DNA from: Cellulomonas sp. URHE0023
GTDB lineage: Bacteria > Actinomycetota > Actinomycetes > Actinomycetales > Cellulomonadaceae
Direction of reading: 5' to 3'
DNA: 64,000 nt
Assembly: GCF_000688475.1 (NCBI RefSeq)
Contig: NZ_JIAN01000005.1
Span: forward strand, 806,001 to 870,000
Part shown: positions 57,493-64,000 of the stretch, in pieces
Position numbering within the stretch: the stretch's first letter is position 1
How the letters are laid out: the number at the start of each line of letters is the position of its first letter
Notes under the pieces: model-generated
The model's input: the letters and a program-made list of their open reading frames with translations, nothing else
Told to the model about the DNA's origin: nothing
Database searches by the model: none
Position numbers and translations under genes: made by a program

Positions 57493-57885
57493 ATGCTCGA
57501 GTTCTACCTCGAACCTGCCTCGGGACTGCCGCCCTACCTGCAACTCGTCCGGCAGGTCCGCCAGGCTCTGCAGCTCGGCGTGCTCCGTAAGGGCGACCAG
57601 CTGCCGACGGTCAAGGAGGTCGTCGCCCGCCTGGCGATCAATCCCAACACCGTCCAGAAGGCGTACCGGGAGCTGGAGCACCAGGATCTGGTCGCTGCCC
57701 GACCCGGCGTCGGCACCTTCGTGACGCGATCCTTGGGCTCGACCTCGCTGGCCGCTCACAGCGCGCTCCGCAGCGAGCTCCATGACTGGCTGGCACGGAG
57801 CCGACAGGCCGGGCTGGACGACGAGAGCATCGAGGCGCTGTTCGTCGCGGCGGTCCGGGCGCAGGCCCGAGGCGACGTCGCGTGA
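57493..57885 (+). CDS. GntR family regulator, YtrA type
   Basis: 130 residues. Short GntR protein with only a winged helix (YLQLVRQVRQALQLGVLRKG, LAINPNTVQKAYRELEHQDL, ARPGVGTFVTR) and a helical dimerisation tail. YtrA-type regulators control the ABC transporter encoded next to them; here the ATPase start overlaps the stop (GTGA). Confidence 0.93.
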   Translation: MLEFYLEPASGLPPYLQLVRQVRQALQLGVLRKGDQLPTVKEVVARLAINPNTVQKAYRELEHQDLVAARPGVGTFVTRSLGSTSLAAHSALRSELHDWLARSRQAGLDDESIEALFVAAVRAQARGDVA

Positions 57886-58766
57886 CCTCCGCGCTGGTGG
57901 CAGACGGGCTCGGCCTGCGGTACGGGCGGTCGTGGGCGCTGGCCGAGTGCACGCTCGACATCCCGGCGGGCTGCGTCGTCGGGCTCGTCGGCGCGAACGG
58001 CGCCGGCAAGACCACCCTGCTGAGCCTGGCGAGCGGTCAGCTCACCCCGTCGGCCGGCAGCATCTCCGTCCTCGGCGGACGACCCGGCTCGGGTCGTGCC
58101 CAGCTGGCGAAGGTCGGGTTCGTCGCACAGGGCACCCCCACCTACGCGGGACTGTCGGTGCGAGACCACCTGCGGTTGGGCGCGAAGCTCAACCCGGCCT
58201 GGGACGACGCCCTCGCACAGGCCCGCGTCCGGCGGATGGGCCTCGATCCACGTCGCCACGCGCGGCATCTCTCCGGTGGCCAGCGCGCCCAGCTGGCACT
58301 GACCCTCGGCCTCGCCAAGCGCCCCGAGCTCCTGCTCCTCGACGAGCCGGTTGCAGCGCTCGATCCGGTCGCTCGTCGGGAGTTCTTCGGGTCCCTGATG
58401 GAGGCCATGGCGGAGAACGACCTCACCGTGATGCTCTCGTCGCATCTCGTCGCGGACCTCGAGCGCCTCTGCGACTACCTGGTGGTGCTGGCCGAGTCCC
58501 GGGTGGTCCTGGCCGGCAGCGTCGACGAGCTGCTCGCGACCCATCATCGCCTCACCGGCGCCAGGCGCGAGGGCAGTCGAATCCCGCGGAGCCACAAGGT
58601 GATCTCCGCGAGCCACTCCGAGCGCCACAGCACCCTGATCGTGCGGGCGAAGGCGCCGGTCCTCGACCCGGCGTGGACGGTCAGCCAGCTCACGCTGGAG
58701 GACCTGGTCATCGCGTACATGGTCGCGGCTCCGCCGGACCGAACGCTCCTCGGGGTGGCGCAGTGA
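57882..58766 (+). CDS. ABC transporter ATP-binding protein (YtrB-like)
   Basis: 294 residues from GTG 57882. Walker A GANGAGKTT, VGFVAQGTPTYAGLSVRDHL (Q-loop), signature LSGGQRAQLAL, Walker B LLLLDEPVAALDP, SSHLVADLER. C-terminal 70 residues follow the usual accessory domain. Second gene of the gntR-ABC operon, overlapping both neighbours. Likely exports or senses a cell-envelope compound. Confidence 0.93.
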   Translation: MTSALVADGLGLRYGRSWALAECTLDIPAGCVVGLVGANGAGKTTLLSLASGQLTPSAGSISVLGGRPGSGRAQLAKVGFVAQGTPTYAGLSVRDHLRLGAKLNPAWDDALAQARVRRMGLDPRRHARHLSGGQRAQLALTLGLAKRPELLLLDEPVAALDPVARREFFGSLMEAMAENDLTVMLSSHLVADLERLCDYLVVLAESRVVLAGSVDELLATHHRLTGARREGSRIPRSHKVISASHSERHSTLIVRAKAPVLDPAWTVSQLTLEDLVIAYMVAAPPDRTLLGVAQ

Positions 58767-59779
58767 CCTGGCTCGCTCTGCGGCAGTTCCGCACCGCGGC
58801 CTACGCCACGACCGCCGCGCTCGCCGTGATCCTCGCGCTGCTGGCCGCCACGGGCGTGGGCCTGCGCGACCGCTACTCCGTCCTGCGGCCCGCGTGCGGC
58901 GGTGGCGGGCCCGAGTGCTCCGCGGTCGCCCAGGCGTTCTTCCGGGAGAACAGGTCCGCGTGGCTGGCAGCCACCGCCCTCGTGCTCGTCGTGCCCGCGC
59001 TCGTCGGCACCTTCTGGGGCGCCCCGCTGGTGGCGCGCGAGGTGGAGACGGGCACGCACTTCGTGGCCTGGAACCAGAGCACGACGCGACGCCACTGGCT
59101 ACTGGTCAAGCTGTGCGTGCTGTCGCTCGCCGCCATGCTGACCGCCGCTCTCTGCACCGCGGCCGTGTCCTGGTGGTCGTCCCCGCTCGACGAGGTGGCG
59201 ACCGGGGACTTCCCGCTCATGGATCCCCTGATGTTCGCCGCCAGGGGCGTCGCACCCGTGGCCTACTCCTTGTTCGCCTTCGTGCTCGGCGTGACGGTGG
59301 GCATGTTCGTCCGACGCACGACCGCTGCCATGGCCGCCACGGTCGCGCTCCTGGTCACTGCACAGGTCCTCTTCCCGGTGCTCGTCCGCCCTCACGTGGT
59401 GGCGCCCGGGGAGACGACGACCAAGATCAGCGACCACAGGAGCGACGGCTTCACGGTCGAGCGGGTCGGCCCGGACAGCGCCGCCCTGCTTCCTGGCAGC
59501 AGCGGTGCGTGGTTCCTGTCCAGCACCATCGTCGATCCGTCCGGCACCGTCGTCGACTCGATCCCGGTGTCCGCCTCGGGTCCGTGCGTGTCGCGGGTGA
59601 ACCAGGACCGCGCCGCATGTCTCGCCGAGATGGACGGGCTCGGATACCGGTTCCAGGTTCGCTACCAGCCGCTGAGCCACTTCTGGTCGATGCAGGCGCG
59701 GGAGTCGGCCGTCTACGTGGGGCTCAGCCTCGCGCTCGCCGGCCTGTGCCTCTGGCGCATCCGCCGCAACCTCGGCTGA
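58763..59779 (+). CDS. ABC transporter permease with large extracellular domain
   Basis: 338 residues from GTG 58763. Six transmembrane helices (AAYATTAALAVILALLAATG, WLAATALVLVVPALVGTFWG, LLVKLCVLSLAAMLTAALCT, and so on) with extracytoplasmic loops, one with CGGGGPECS and a larger one between helices five and six (about residues 215-310) containing CVSRVNQDRAACL. Ends with basic RRNLG. Partner of the ATPase, whose stop it overlaps. Confidence 0.88.
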   Translation: MTWLALRQFRTAAYATTAALAVILALLAATGVGLRDRYSVLRPACGGGGPECSAVAQAFFRENRSAWLAATALVLVVPALVGTFWGAPLVAREVETGTHFVAWNQSTTRRHWLLVKLCVLSLAAMLTAALCTAAVSWWSSPLDEVATGDFPLMDPLMFAARGVAPVAYSLFAFVLGVTVGMFVRRTTAAMAATVALLVTAQVLFPVLVRPHVVAPGETTTKISDHRSDGFTVERVGPDSAALLPGSSGAWFLSSTIVDPSGTVVDSIPVSASGPCVSRVNQDRAACLAEMDGLGYRFQVRYQPLSHFWSMQARESAVYVGLSLALAGLCLWRIRRNLG

Positions 59780-59837
59780 CCATCCGCCTCGCGGCTCGAT
59801 TCGGTGAGCCGTCGTCACTCAGATCGGGAGACACACC

Positions 59838-60389
59838 ATGGCAGAGGGGTTGGCGACCGGCCACGGGCTCGCGCGAGCGATCTGGGCGTCGTCGCTGTGC
59901 GCGTGCAGCGTGGTCCTGCTCGTCGCGGGGAAGACCACCGCCGGTCTCGCGTTCGCTGGCATGGCCCTGATCCTCGTCAGCCCGCTCCGACGCCTCGTAG
60001 CGAACGAGCGTCGCAGGGTGTGGGTGCGTGCCCTCGCGATCGCTGCACTCCTGGCGGTTGCCGCGGTCGGCATCGCAGGGACCGACATCCGGCCCGACCA
60101 GCACAGAACCGGTGTCGTCCCCGTCGACAAGGTCGCCGCGATCGTCGAGGACTTCGTCGATGTCGTCACCGGCCGCAGTGGGACACCGGCTCAGGGAACG
60201 ATCACGCAGGAGATGGCAGAAGAGTTCGTCGGCTGCCTGCGTGAGGCTGGGCTGGCCGACGTCCCCGATCCCGTCGTCAGCGAGGACGGCATGTCCGTCG
60301 ACTACTCACGGACGAGCGCGACACAGGATGCGATAGACACCGCGTCAGCCGCGTGCCGCCACATCCTCGAAGACGACGAGGACGGGTAG
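59838..60389 (+). CDS. membrane protein of unknown function
   Basis: 183 residues. Two or three transmembrane helices (AIWASSLCACSVVLLVAGKT, TAGLAFAGMALILVSPL, VRALAIAALLAVAAVGIAGT) and an extracytoplasmic C-terminal domain with two Cys (EEFVGCLREAGL, ASAACRHIL). Same strand as the ABC operon, 58 bases downstream; may be co-transcribed. Confidence 0.75.
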   Translation: MAEGLATGHGLARAIWASSLCACSVVLLVAGKTTAGLAFAGMALILVSPLRRLVANERRRVWVRALAIAALLAVAAVGIAGTDIRPDQHRTGVVPVDKVAAIVEDFVDVVTGRSGTPAQGTITQEMAEEFVGCLREAGLADVPDPVVSEDGMSVDYSRTSATQDAIDTASAACRHILEDDEDG

Positions 60390-60492
60390 CACAGGAGCGC
60401 CCGTCCGATTCGCTCCACCGTTGGCCAGTCGGCTGGATCTCTGGTCGCACGCAGTGGCGATGTCGACGCACCTCGGGCGGCAAACTCGTCGT

Positions 60493-61173
60493 ATGACACG
60501 TGACCAGGCTGAGTCCGAGACACCGGGTCGGATGGGCGGCTCACCCGAACGACCGGCGCGCTTCTTCGACAGCCCTGAGGAGTTCGGTGCTTGGTTGGCA
60601 CTGAACCACGACACCGAGACGACGCTGTGGATGGGCCTGAAGAAGAAGGGCGTGGCTGATCGAGGCCTGACCTGGGAGCAAGCGGTCGTCGAGGCGCTGT
60701 GCTGGGGATGGATCGACTCCGTCTCGCAACGCATCGACGACGAGTCGCGGCGGCAGCGCTGGACCCCCCGCAAGAAGGCCTCCCACTGGAGCCGGGTCAA
60801 TCTCAACCTCGTCGAGAAGCTGCGCGCCGAGGGACGGATGCAGCCGAGCGGGCTGGCGATCTGGGAGCAGCGCACCCGCGAAGAGGCGCCCTACAGTCAC
60901 GAGCGACCATGGGCCGGACTGCCCGACTCGTACGCCGAGGAGCTGGCTGCGTCGCCGGCGGCCACCGCCTTCTGGGAGGCGTCGACCGCGAGCTACCGCA
61001 AGGTCTGTGCCGTCTGGGTCACCTCGGCGAAGCAGGACGCCACCCGCGCCCGCCGGATGGCACAGCTGATCGAGTGCAGCGCCGAGGGCGAGCTCGTGCC
61101 CAACCAGCGCTACGGCGACGTTCCGGCGTGGTTGGCGCGGGCCGCGGCGGCAGCAGCGGCAGCGGCACGATGA
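60493..61173 (+). CDS. YdeI/OmpD-associated (OmdA) family protein
   Basis: 226 residues from ATG 60493. SPEEFGAWLALNHDTETTLW, MGLKKKGVADRGLTWEQAVV, EALCWGWIDSVSQRIDDESR and RWTPRKKASHWSRVNLNLVE are the family hallmarks; the C-terminal domain (AYAEELAAS region) and a poly-Ala end follow. Members are linked to bacteriocin tolerance and stress; biochemistry unknown. Confidence 0.88.
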   Translation: MTRDQAESETPGRMGGSPERPARFFDSPEEFGAWLALNHDTETTLWMGLKKKGVADRGLTWEQAVVEALCWGWIDSVSQRIDDESRRQRWTPRKKASHWSRVNLNLVEKLRAEGRMQPSGLAIWEQRTREEAPYSHERPWAGLPDSYAEELAASPAATAFWEASTASYRKVCAVWVTSAKQDATRARRMAQLIECSAEGELVPNQRYGDVPAWLARAAAAAAAAAR

Positions 61174-61357
61174 CGGCGCCTGATCACGCGGCGAAGGTGG
61201 CGCCTGGCGGTTTCCGGCCATCACGTGGCTCGGCTGGCTGACGCGGTCAGTCCTCGACGGGCACGTCGGCGATGCGAGCGCTCCGGGCACGGCCGAGGGA
61301 GCCGTCCGCGCCCGGTGGCAACCAGCTGGAAGCCACCGGGCCGGAGCTCTCGAGGAG

Positions 61358-61672
61358 CTAAGGGTGAGTCAAGCCGAAGAAGCCGACCAGGACGACGGCG
61401 GCCGCCAGGGCTGCCGCGAAAAGCCACGAGACCTGCGGGCGAACTGAGAAGCCGAGCGTCGGTAGCGCCGCGACAGGTGCCGCCAGCGCGGCGCCGGCGA
61501 CTATCCACAGCATGAACGACGGGACCGGCTTGGCGGTGTTGCTGGCCATGAAGTCACTACCGACGAGGATCGCGGCGAACCCGACGCAGCCGGCGATGAT
61601 CAGCGACACCACGACCAGGGCGACGGTGAGCGCCCATCGTGGGGAGGCCGTGCGGGGCACTGTGGGCGTCAT
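61358..61672 (-). CDS. small three-helix membrane protein
   Basis: 104 residues. ALTVALVVVSLIIAGCVGFA, SFMLWIVAGAALAAPVAALP, WLFAAALAAAVVLVGFFGL. Its start overlaps the stop of the bactofilin-like gene (ATGA), so it belongs to the marR-bactofilin-like operon. Family unknown. Confidence 0.7.
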   Translation of the reverse strand: MTPTVPRTASPRWALTVALVVVSLIIAGCVGFAAILVGSDFMASNTAKPVPSFMLWIVAGAALAAPVAALPTLGFSVRPQVSWLFAAALAAAVVLVGFFGLTHP

Positions 61673-62580
61673 GCTCCTCCCGTCGCGTGCACGGTTACCG
61701 CGCCGGACGTCACCAACCGGGACGCCCGGATGGTGCCCGTCAGGTCGGTCGATCCGTCGATCTGCACCGTGCCTGAGGATGTCAGGTTCGCAGTGACCTG
61801 CGGGTCGATGCTCGTGGGGCCGACCAGCCTGATGAGCGAGCCCGAGCCGCTACCGGCCACGATGGTGAGCTTGTGCGGCCGTCCGTCGGATGCGGTGACC
61901 TTCAGCCCGTTGGTCGAGCCCAGCGCGTTCACCTTGAGCGTCAGGTCTGCCTTCAGGTCGATGGCGAGTCCCTGCAGCGTGACTGTCGGGCACGCGGCAC
62001 CTGTCGCGTCGACGACCGTGTTCCCGGTGACCGTCAGCTTCGCCGTTCCGACGGTCGACGTCGACAGGACGCAACCCGGCTTGGTCTGCAGTGCTGCGGA
62101 CCATGACGGCGCACCCGCTCCGACGGCAATGGACTTCAGCCACGCACCCCACGACGTCTCGGCCCCTGTTGTCTCTGGAGTCGGGACTGCCGGTGCCGCG
62201 ACCGCCGGCAAGGGCAGTGTGCTGGCCGCGGTGTAGATCTCCCCGTGGACGGTTCCGATGGTCTTCAGGTTCGCGACACTCTTACCGTCCAGGACGGTCA
62301 GGCCGGCGGCGGTCGCCAGGTACCCGCTGATCCGGACGGTCGACTGGATCGTGACCTGCCCCCCGGACTGGAGGTTTCCACCGATGTGCGGGCTCGAGTC
62401 AGCCTTGACGGTGCCCCCTACCCAGAGCGTCCCGTCGATCCGGCAGTTGTTCGTCAGCGACGCGTTCCCCGTGACGGTCACGTCGCCCACGACGTGAGCG
62501 TTGCTGTTGCATGTGAAGTCGCCGTTGACCAGGAGGTTTCCGCCCGGGCCGCCGATCGTCGTCGTGTTCGTGAGGACCAC
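61669..62580 (-). CDS. bactofilin-like / polymer-forming repeat protein, N-terminus apparently truncated
   Basis: 303 residues from GTG 62580. Repetitive beta-helix pattern: LLVNGDFTCNSNAHVVGDVT, VTGNASLTNNCRIDGTLWVG, GTVKADSSPHIGGNLQSGGQ, as in bactofilins and actinobacterial pilus-like surface proteins; C-terminal part ALQTKPGCVLSTSTVGTAKL, GSGSGSLIRLVGPTSIDPQV. Proteins of this type are exported, but no signal peptide precedes the first repeat and only 19 bases separate it from marR. The 5' end has probably been lost. Confidence 0.65.
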   Translation of the reverse strand: MVLTNTTTIGGPGGNLLVNGDFTCNSNAHVVGDVTVTGNASLTNNCRIDGTLWVGGTVKADSSPHIGGNLQSGGQVTIQSTVRISGYLATAAGLTVLDGKSVANLKTIGTVHGEIYTAASTLPLPAVAAPAVPTPETTGAETSWGAWLKSIAVGAGAPSWSAALQTKPGCVLSTSTVGTAKLTVTGNTVVDATGAACPTVTLQGLAIDLKADLTLKVNALGSTNGLKVTASDGRPHKLTIVAGSGSGSLIRLVGPTSIDPQVTANLTSSGTVQIDGSTDLTGTIRASRLVTSGAVTVHATGGA

Positions 62581-62599
62581 CGACGTGGCCGGACGACTC

Positions 62600-63073
62600 C
62601 TAGGTGGCAGGGGCCTGGCCGACCCAACCGGGTGCGTCCGGTTTCACCGTGGCGTCGCCGACGAGCGCGGCGAGTGTCTCCTCGAGGTGCGCGATCTCGG
62701 CGGTGCCCAGCTTCGCTTCCCACCTGGCGCGCAGGTCCTCGAAGATCGCTTCACCCTCGCGCAGGACGTCGAACCCGCGGGCGGTGACCTGCAGCCGGTT
62801 GCGCCGGGCGTCGGACGGGTCGGGGTCGCTCGACACGTAGCCGCGCTCCACGAGTACCGCGACGGGCTTCGCGGCTGCCTGCTTCGAGACGGAGAGGCGC
62901 CGCCCGACGTCGGACGTGCTGTCGGCGCCGGCGATGATCGCGCGCAGCGCGAACTCGTGGGTCGAGCGGAAGTCGTCGTAGCCGCGAGCGGCCAGCTCGG
63001 CCGTCGCAGCATCCACAAGCGTCCGGAAGCCGCTGAGCAGCAGGAGCGCGAGATCGGCGCCGGATCGGGGCAT
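62600..63073 (-). CDS. MarR family transcriptional regulator
   Basis: 157 residues from ATG 63073 (GTG 63109 would add 12). ADLALLLLSGFRTLVDAATA, FRSTHEFALRAIIAG, DVGRRLSVSKQAAAKPVAVL, SSDPDPSDARRNRLQVTARG are the MarR winged helix. Divergent from an alpha/beta hydrolase gene with a triple half-site operator between them, probable negative regulation of both directions. Confidence 0.9.
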   Translation of the reverse strand: MPRSGADLALLLLSGFRTLVDAATAELAARGYDDFRSTHEFALRAIIAGADSTSDVGRRLSVSKQAAAKPVAVLVERGYVSSDPDPSDARRNRLQVTARGFDVLREGEAIFEDLRARWEAKLGTAEIAHLEETLAALVGDATVKPDAPGWVGQAPAT

Positions 63074-63113
63074 GAGGAGCAGCCTAGGTCTCCTTCTGGC
63101 GGACGACAACCAT

Positions 63114-63146
63114 GTTGTCTATGATGGTAGACAACCAAGTTGTCTA
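63114..63146. promoter_or_regulatory. MarR operator with three half-sites
   Basis: GTTGTCTA-6 bases-TAGACAAC (63114-63121, 63128-63135) is a perfect inverted repeat, and a third GTTGTCTA follows at 63139-63146. Lies between marR and the hydrolase gene, overlapping both promoters. Confidence 0.85.
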
Positions 63147-63164
63147 TCCAAGGAGCTCACCACG

Positions 63165-64000
63165 ATGACCACCACCAACGCGACCATCCCCGACATCGCG
63201 CACCACACCGCGCAGATCAACGGCGCGGAGCTCCACTACGTGACCGCGGGCAGCACCGGGTCGCCCATCCTGCTCGTGCACGGTTTCCCGGAAACCTGGT
63301 GGGCCTTCCACAAGGTCATCCCGCTGCTCGCCGAGGACCACCAGGTCGTCGCTGTGGACCTGCGCGGCTTCGGTGACTCCAGCACCGCGAACGACGACCA
63401 CGACAGCACGACCGCTGCGGAGGACCTGCACGGGTTGATCCAGCACCTCGGCCTGGGACCTGTGCACCTGACGGGGCAGGACATCAGCGGGGGGACCGTG
63501 TTCCGGCTCGTTGCCACGCACCCGCAGGACGTCCTCAGCCTCACGGCGATCGAGATGGGCCTGGCCGGGTTCGGCCTGGAAGGCCTGGCGGAAGTAACGC
63601 ACGGCGGCTCATGGCACATCGGTGCTCTGGCGGCCCCCGGCATCCCCGAGCTGCTGTTCGCCGGCCGGGAGCGCGAGCTCCTCGGGCAGTGGGCGTTCCC
63701 GAGCATGACCGCCGTCGCCGGGTCCATCACCGACGCCGACGTGGACGAGCTCGCCCGCACCTACGCCCGTCCCGGGGGCTGGCGCGGCGCCGTCGGCCTC
63801 TACCGCTCGATGCTGACCGAGGGTGACGACCTCAGGAACCTGGCCGCGTCGCGCCCCCTCGCCGTGCCCGTGCTGGCGGTCGGCGCCGGCGGTGGACCGT
63901 TCACTGCCGCGACGCTCGATCAGGTCACGGCCGGTGAGATCACAGCCGTTCAGCTCGACGGCGTCGGTCACTACGCCGCCCTGGAAGCTCCCGCCGCACT
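63165..64000 (+). CDS. alpha/beta hydrolase, epoxide hydrolase/dehalogenase-like, 3' end outside window
   Basis: 278 codons visible from ATG 63165 (AGGAG 9 nt upstream), no stop before the window ends. Oxyanion-hole motif HGFPETWWAFHKVIP, VVAVDLRGFGDSS, the nucleophile elbow LTGQDISGGTVFRLVATHP with Asp (as in epoxide hydrolases and haloalkane dehalogenases), and the catalytic His in VGHYAALEAP. Target of the divergent MarR regulator by position. The substrate is unknown. Confidence 0.88.
   Translation, partial: MTTTNATIPDIAHHTAQINGAELHYVTAGSTGSPILLVHGFPETWWAFHKVIPLLAEDHQVVAVDLRGFGDSSTANDDHDSTTAAEDLHGLIQHLGLGPVHLTGQDISGGTVFRLVATHPQDVLSLTAIEMGLAGFGLEGLAEVTHGGSWHIGALAAPGIPELLFAGRERELLGQWAFPSMTAVAGSITDADVDELARTYARPGGWRGAVGLYRSMLTEGDDLRNLAASRPLAVPVLAVGAGGGPFTAATLDQVTAGEITAVQLDGVGHYAALEAPAA

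Overview
The window is high-GC DNA from an actinobacterium. The codon use, the hspR-linked dnaK operon with HspR-type inverted repeats, the actinobacterial families (nitroreductase-family F420-type enzyme, EspG/WXG-like type VII proteins) and the secreted beta-1,3-glucanases with ricin-type CBM13 modules suggest a soil member of the Micrococcales, perhaps Cellulomonadaceae. That assignment is an inference; no rRNA or other marker gene is present.

Layout. (1) 1-7.9 kb is ordered, dense chromosome. A leftward operon (DUF1989 urea-carboxylase-associated protein, flavin reductase-like protein, ABC-transporter lipoprotein) faces a GntR/FCD regulator across a promoter with repeated GTATAC boxes. 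A class V aminotransferase and the heat-shock operon dnaK-grpE-dnaJ-hspR follow, with two HAIR operators upstream of dnaK. (2) 8-36.5 kb is a patchy accessory region: single small genes, many gene fragments, frameshifted genes, an IS5-type element carrying a passenger gene, and an IS3-type remnant. At least 16 full or partial copies of a roughly 98-bp hairpin-forming repeat, all in the same orientation, punctuate it. Intact islands inside include a CPBP protease, an ABC exporter pair, HxlR/QorB-like and NADP-oxidoreductase genes, a two-component system, a GNAT-deazaflavin reductase fusion, a TetR/redoxin pair with matching operators, a BAAT-like lipoprotein and a methyltransferase. (3) 36.5-41.9 kb has an ArsR-SRPBCC-SRPBCC operon, a further SRPBCC gene and two secreted glucanases (GH16 and GH64) ending in near-identical CBM13 modules. 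(4) 41.9-50.4 kb is a leftward polymorphic-toxin/type VII effector cluster: a nuclease toxin with YezG-like immunity proteins, small WXG-like partners, an EspG-like protein and a duplicated, partly deleted copy of the same unit. (5) 50.4-64 kb returns to ordinary regulator-enzyme pairs (MmyB-like regulator/SDR, PLP lyase, SDR/TetR, GntR-ABC transporter, MarR/alpha-beta hydrolase), several with clear palindromic operators.

The most unusual signal is the unidirectional repeat family of 10-36.5 kb. Its copies lie at the edges of small gene cassettes, and two of them abut short duplicated pieces of genes that are intact elsewhere in the window. This is what an array built by repeated recombination at these sites would look like. 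No recombinase gene is visible and the sites do not match the integron attC core, so the mechanism is open. A second notable signal is a 12-copy heptanucleotide tract at the 5' end of a secreted DUF2599 gene, which could switch the reading frame.
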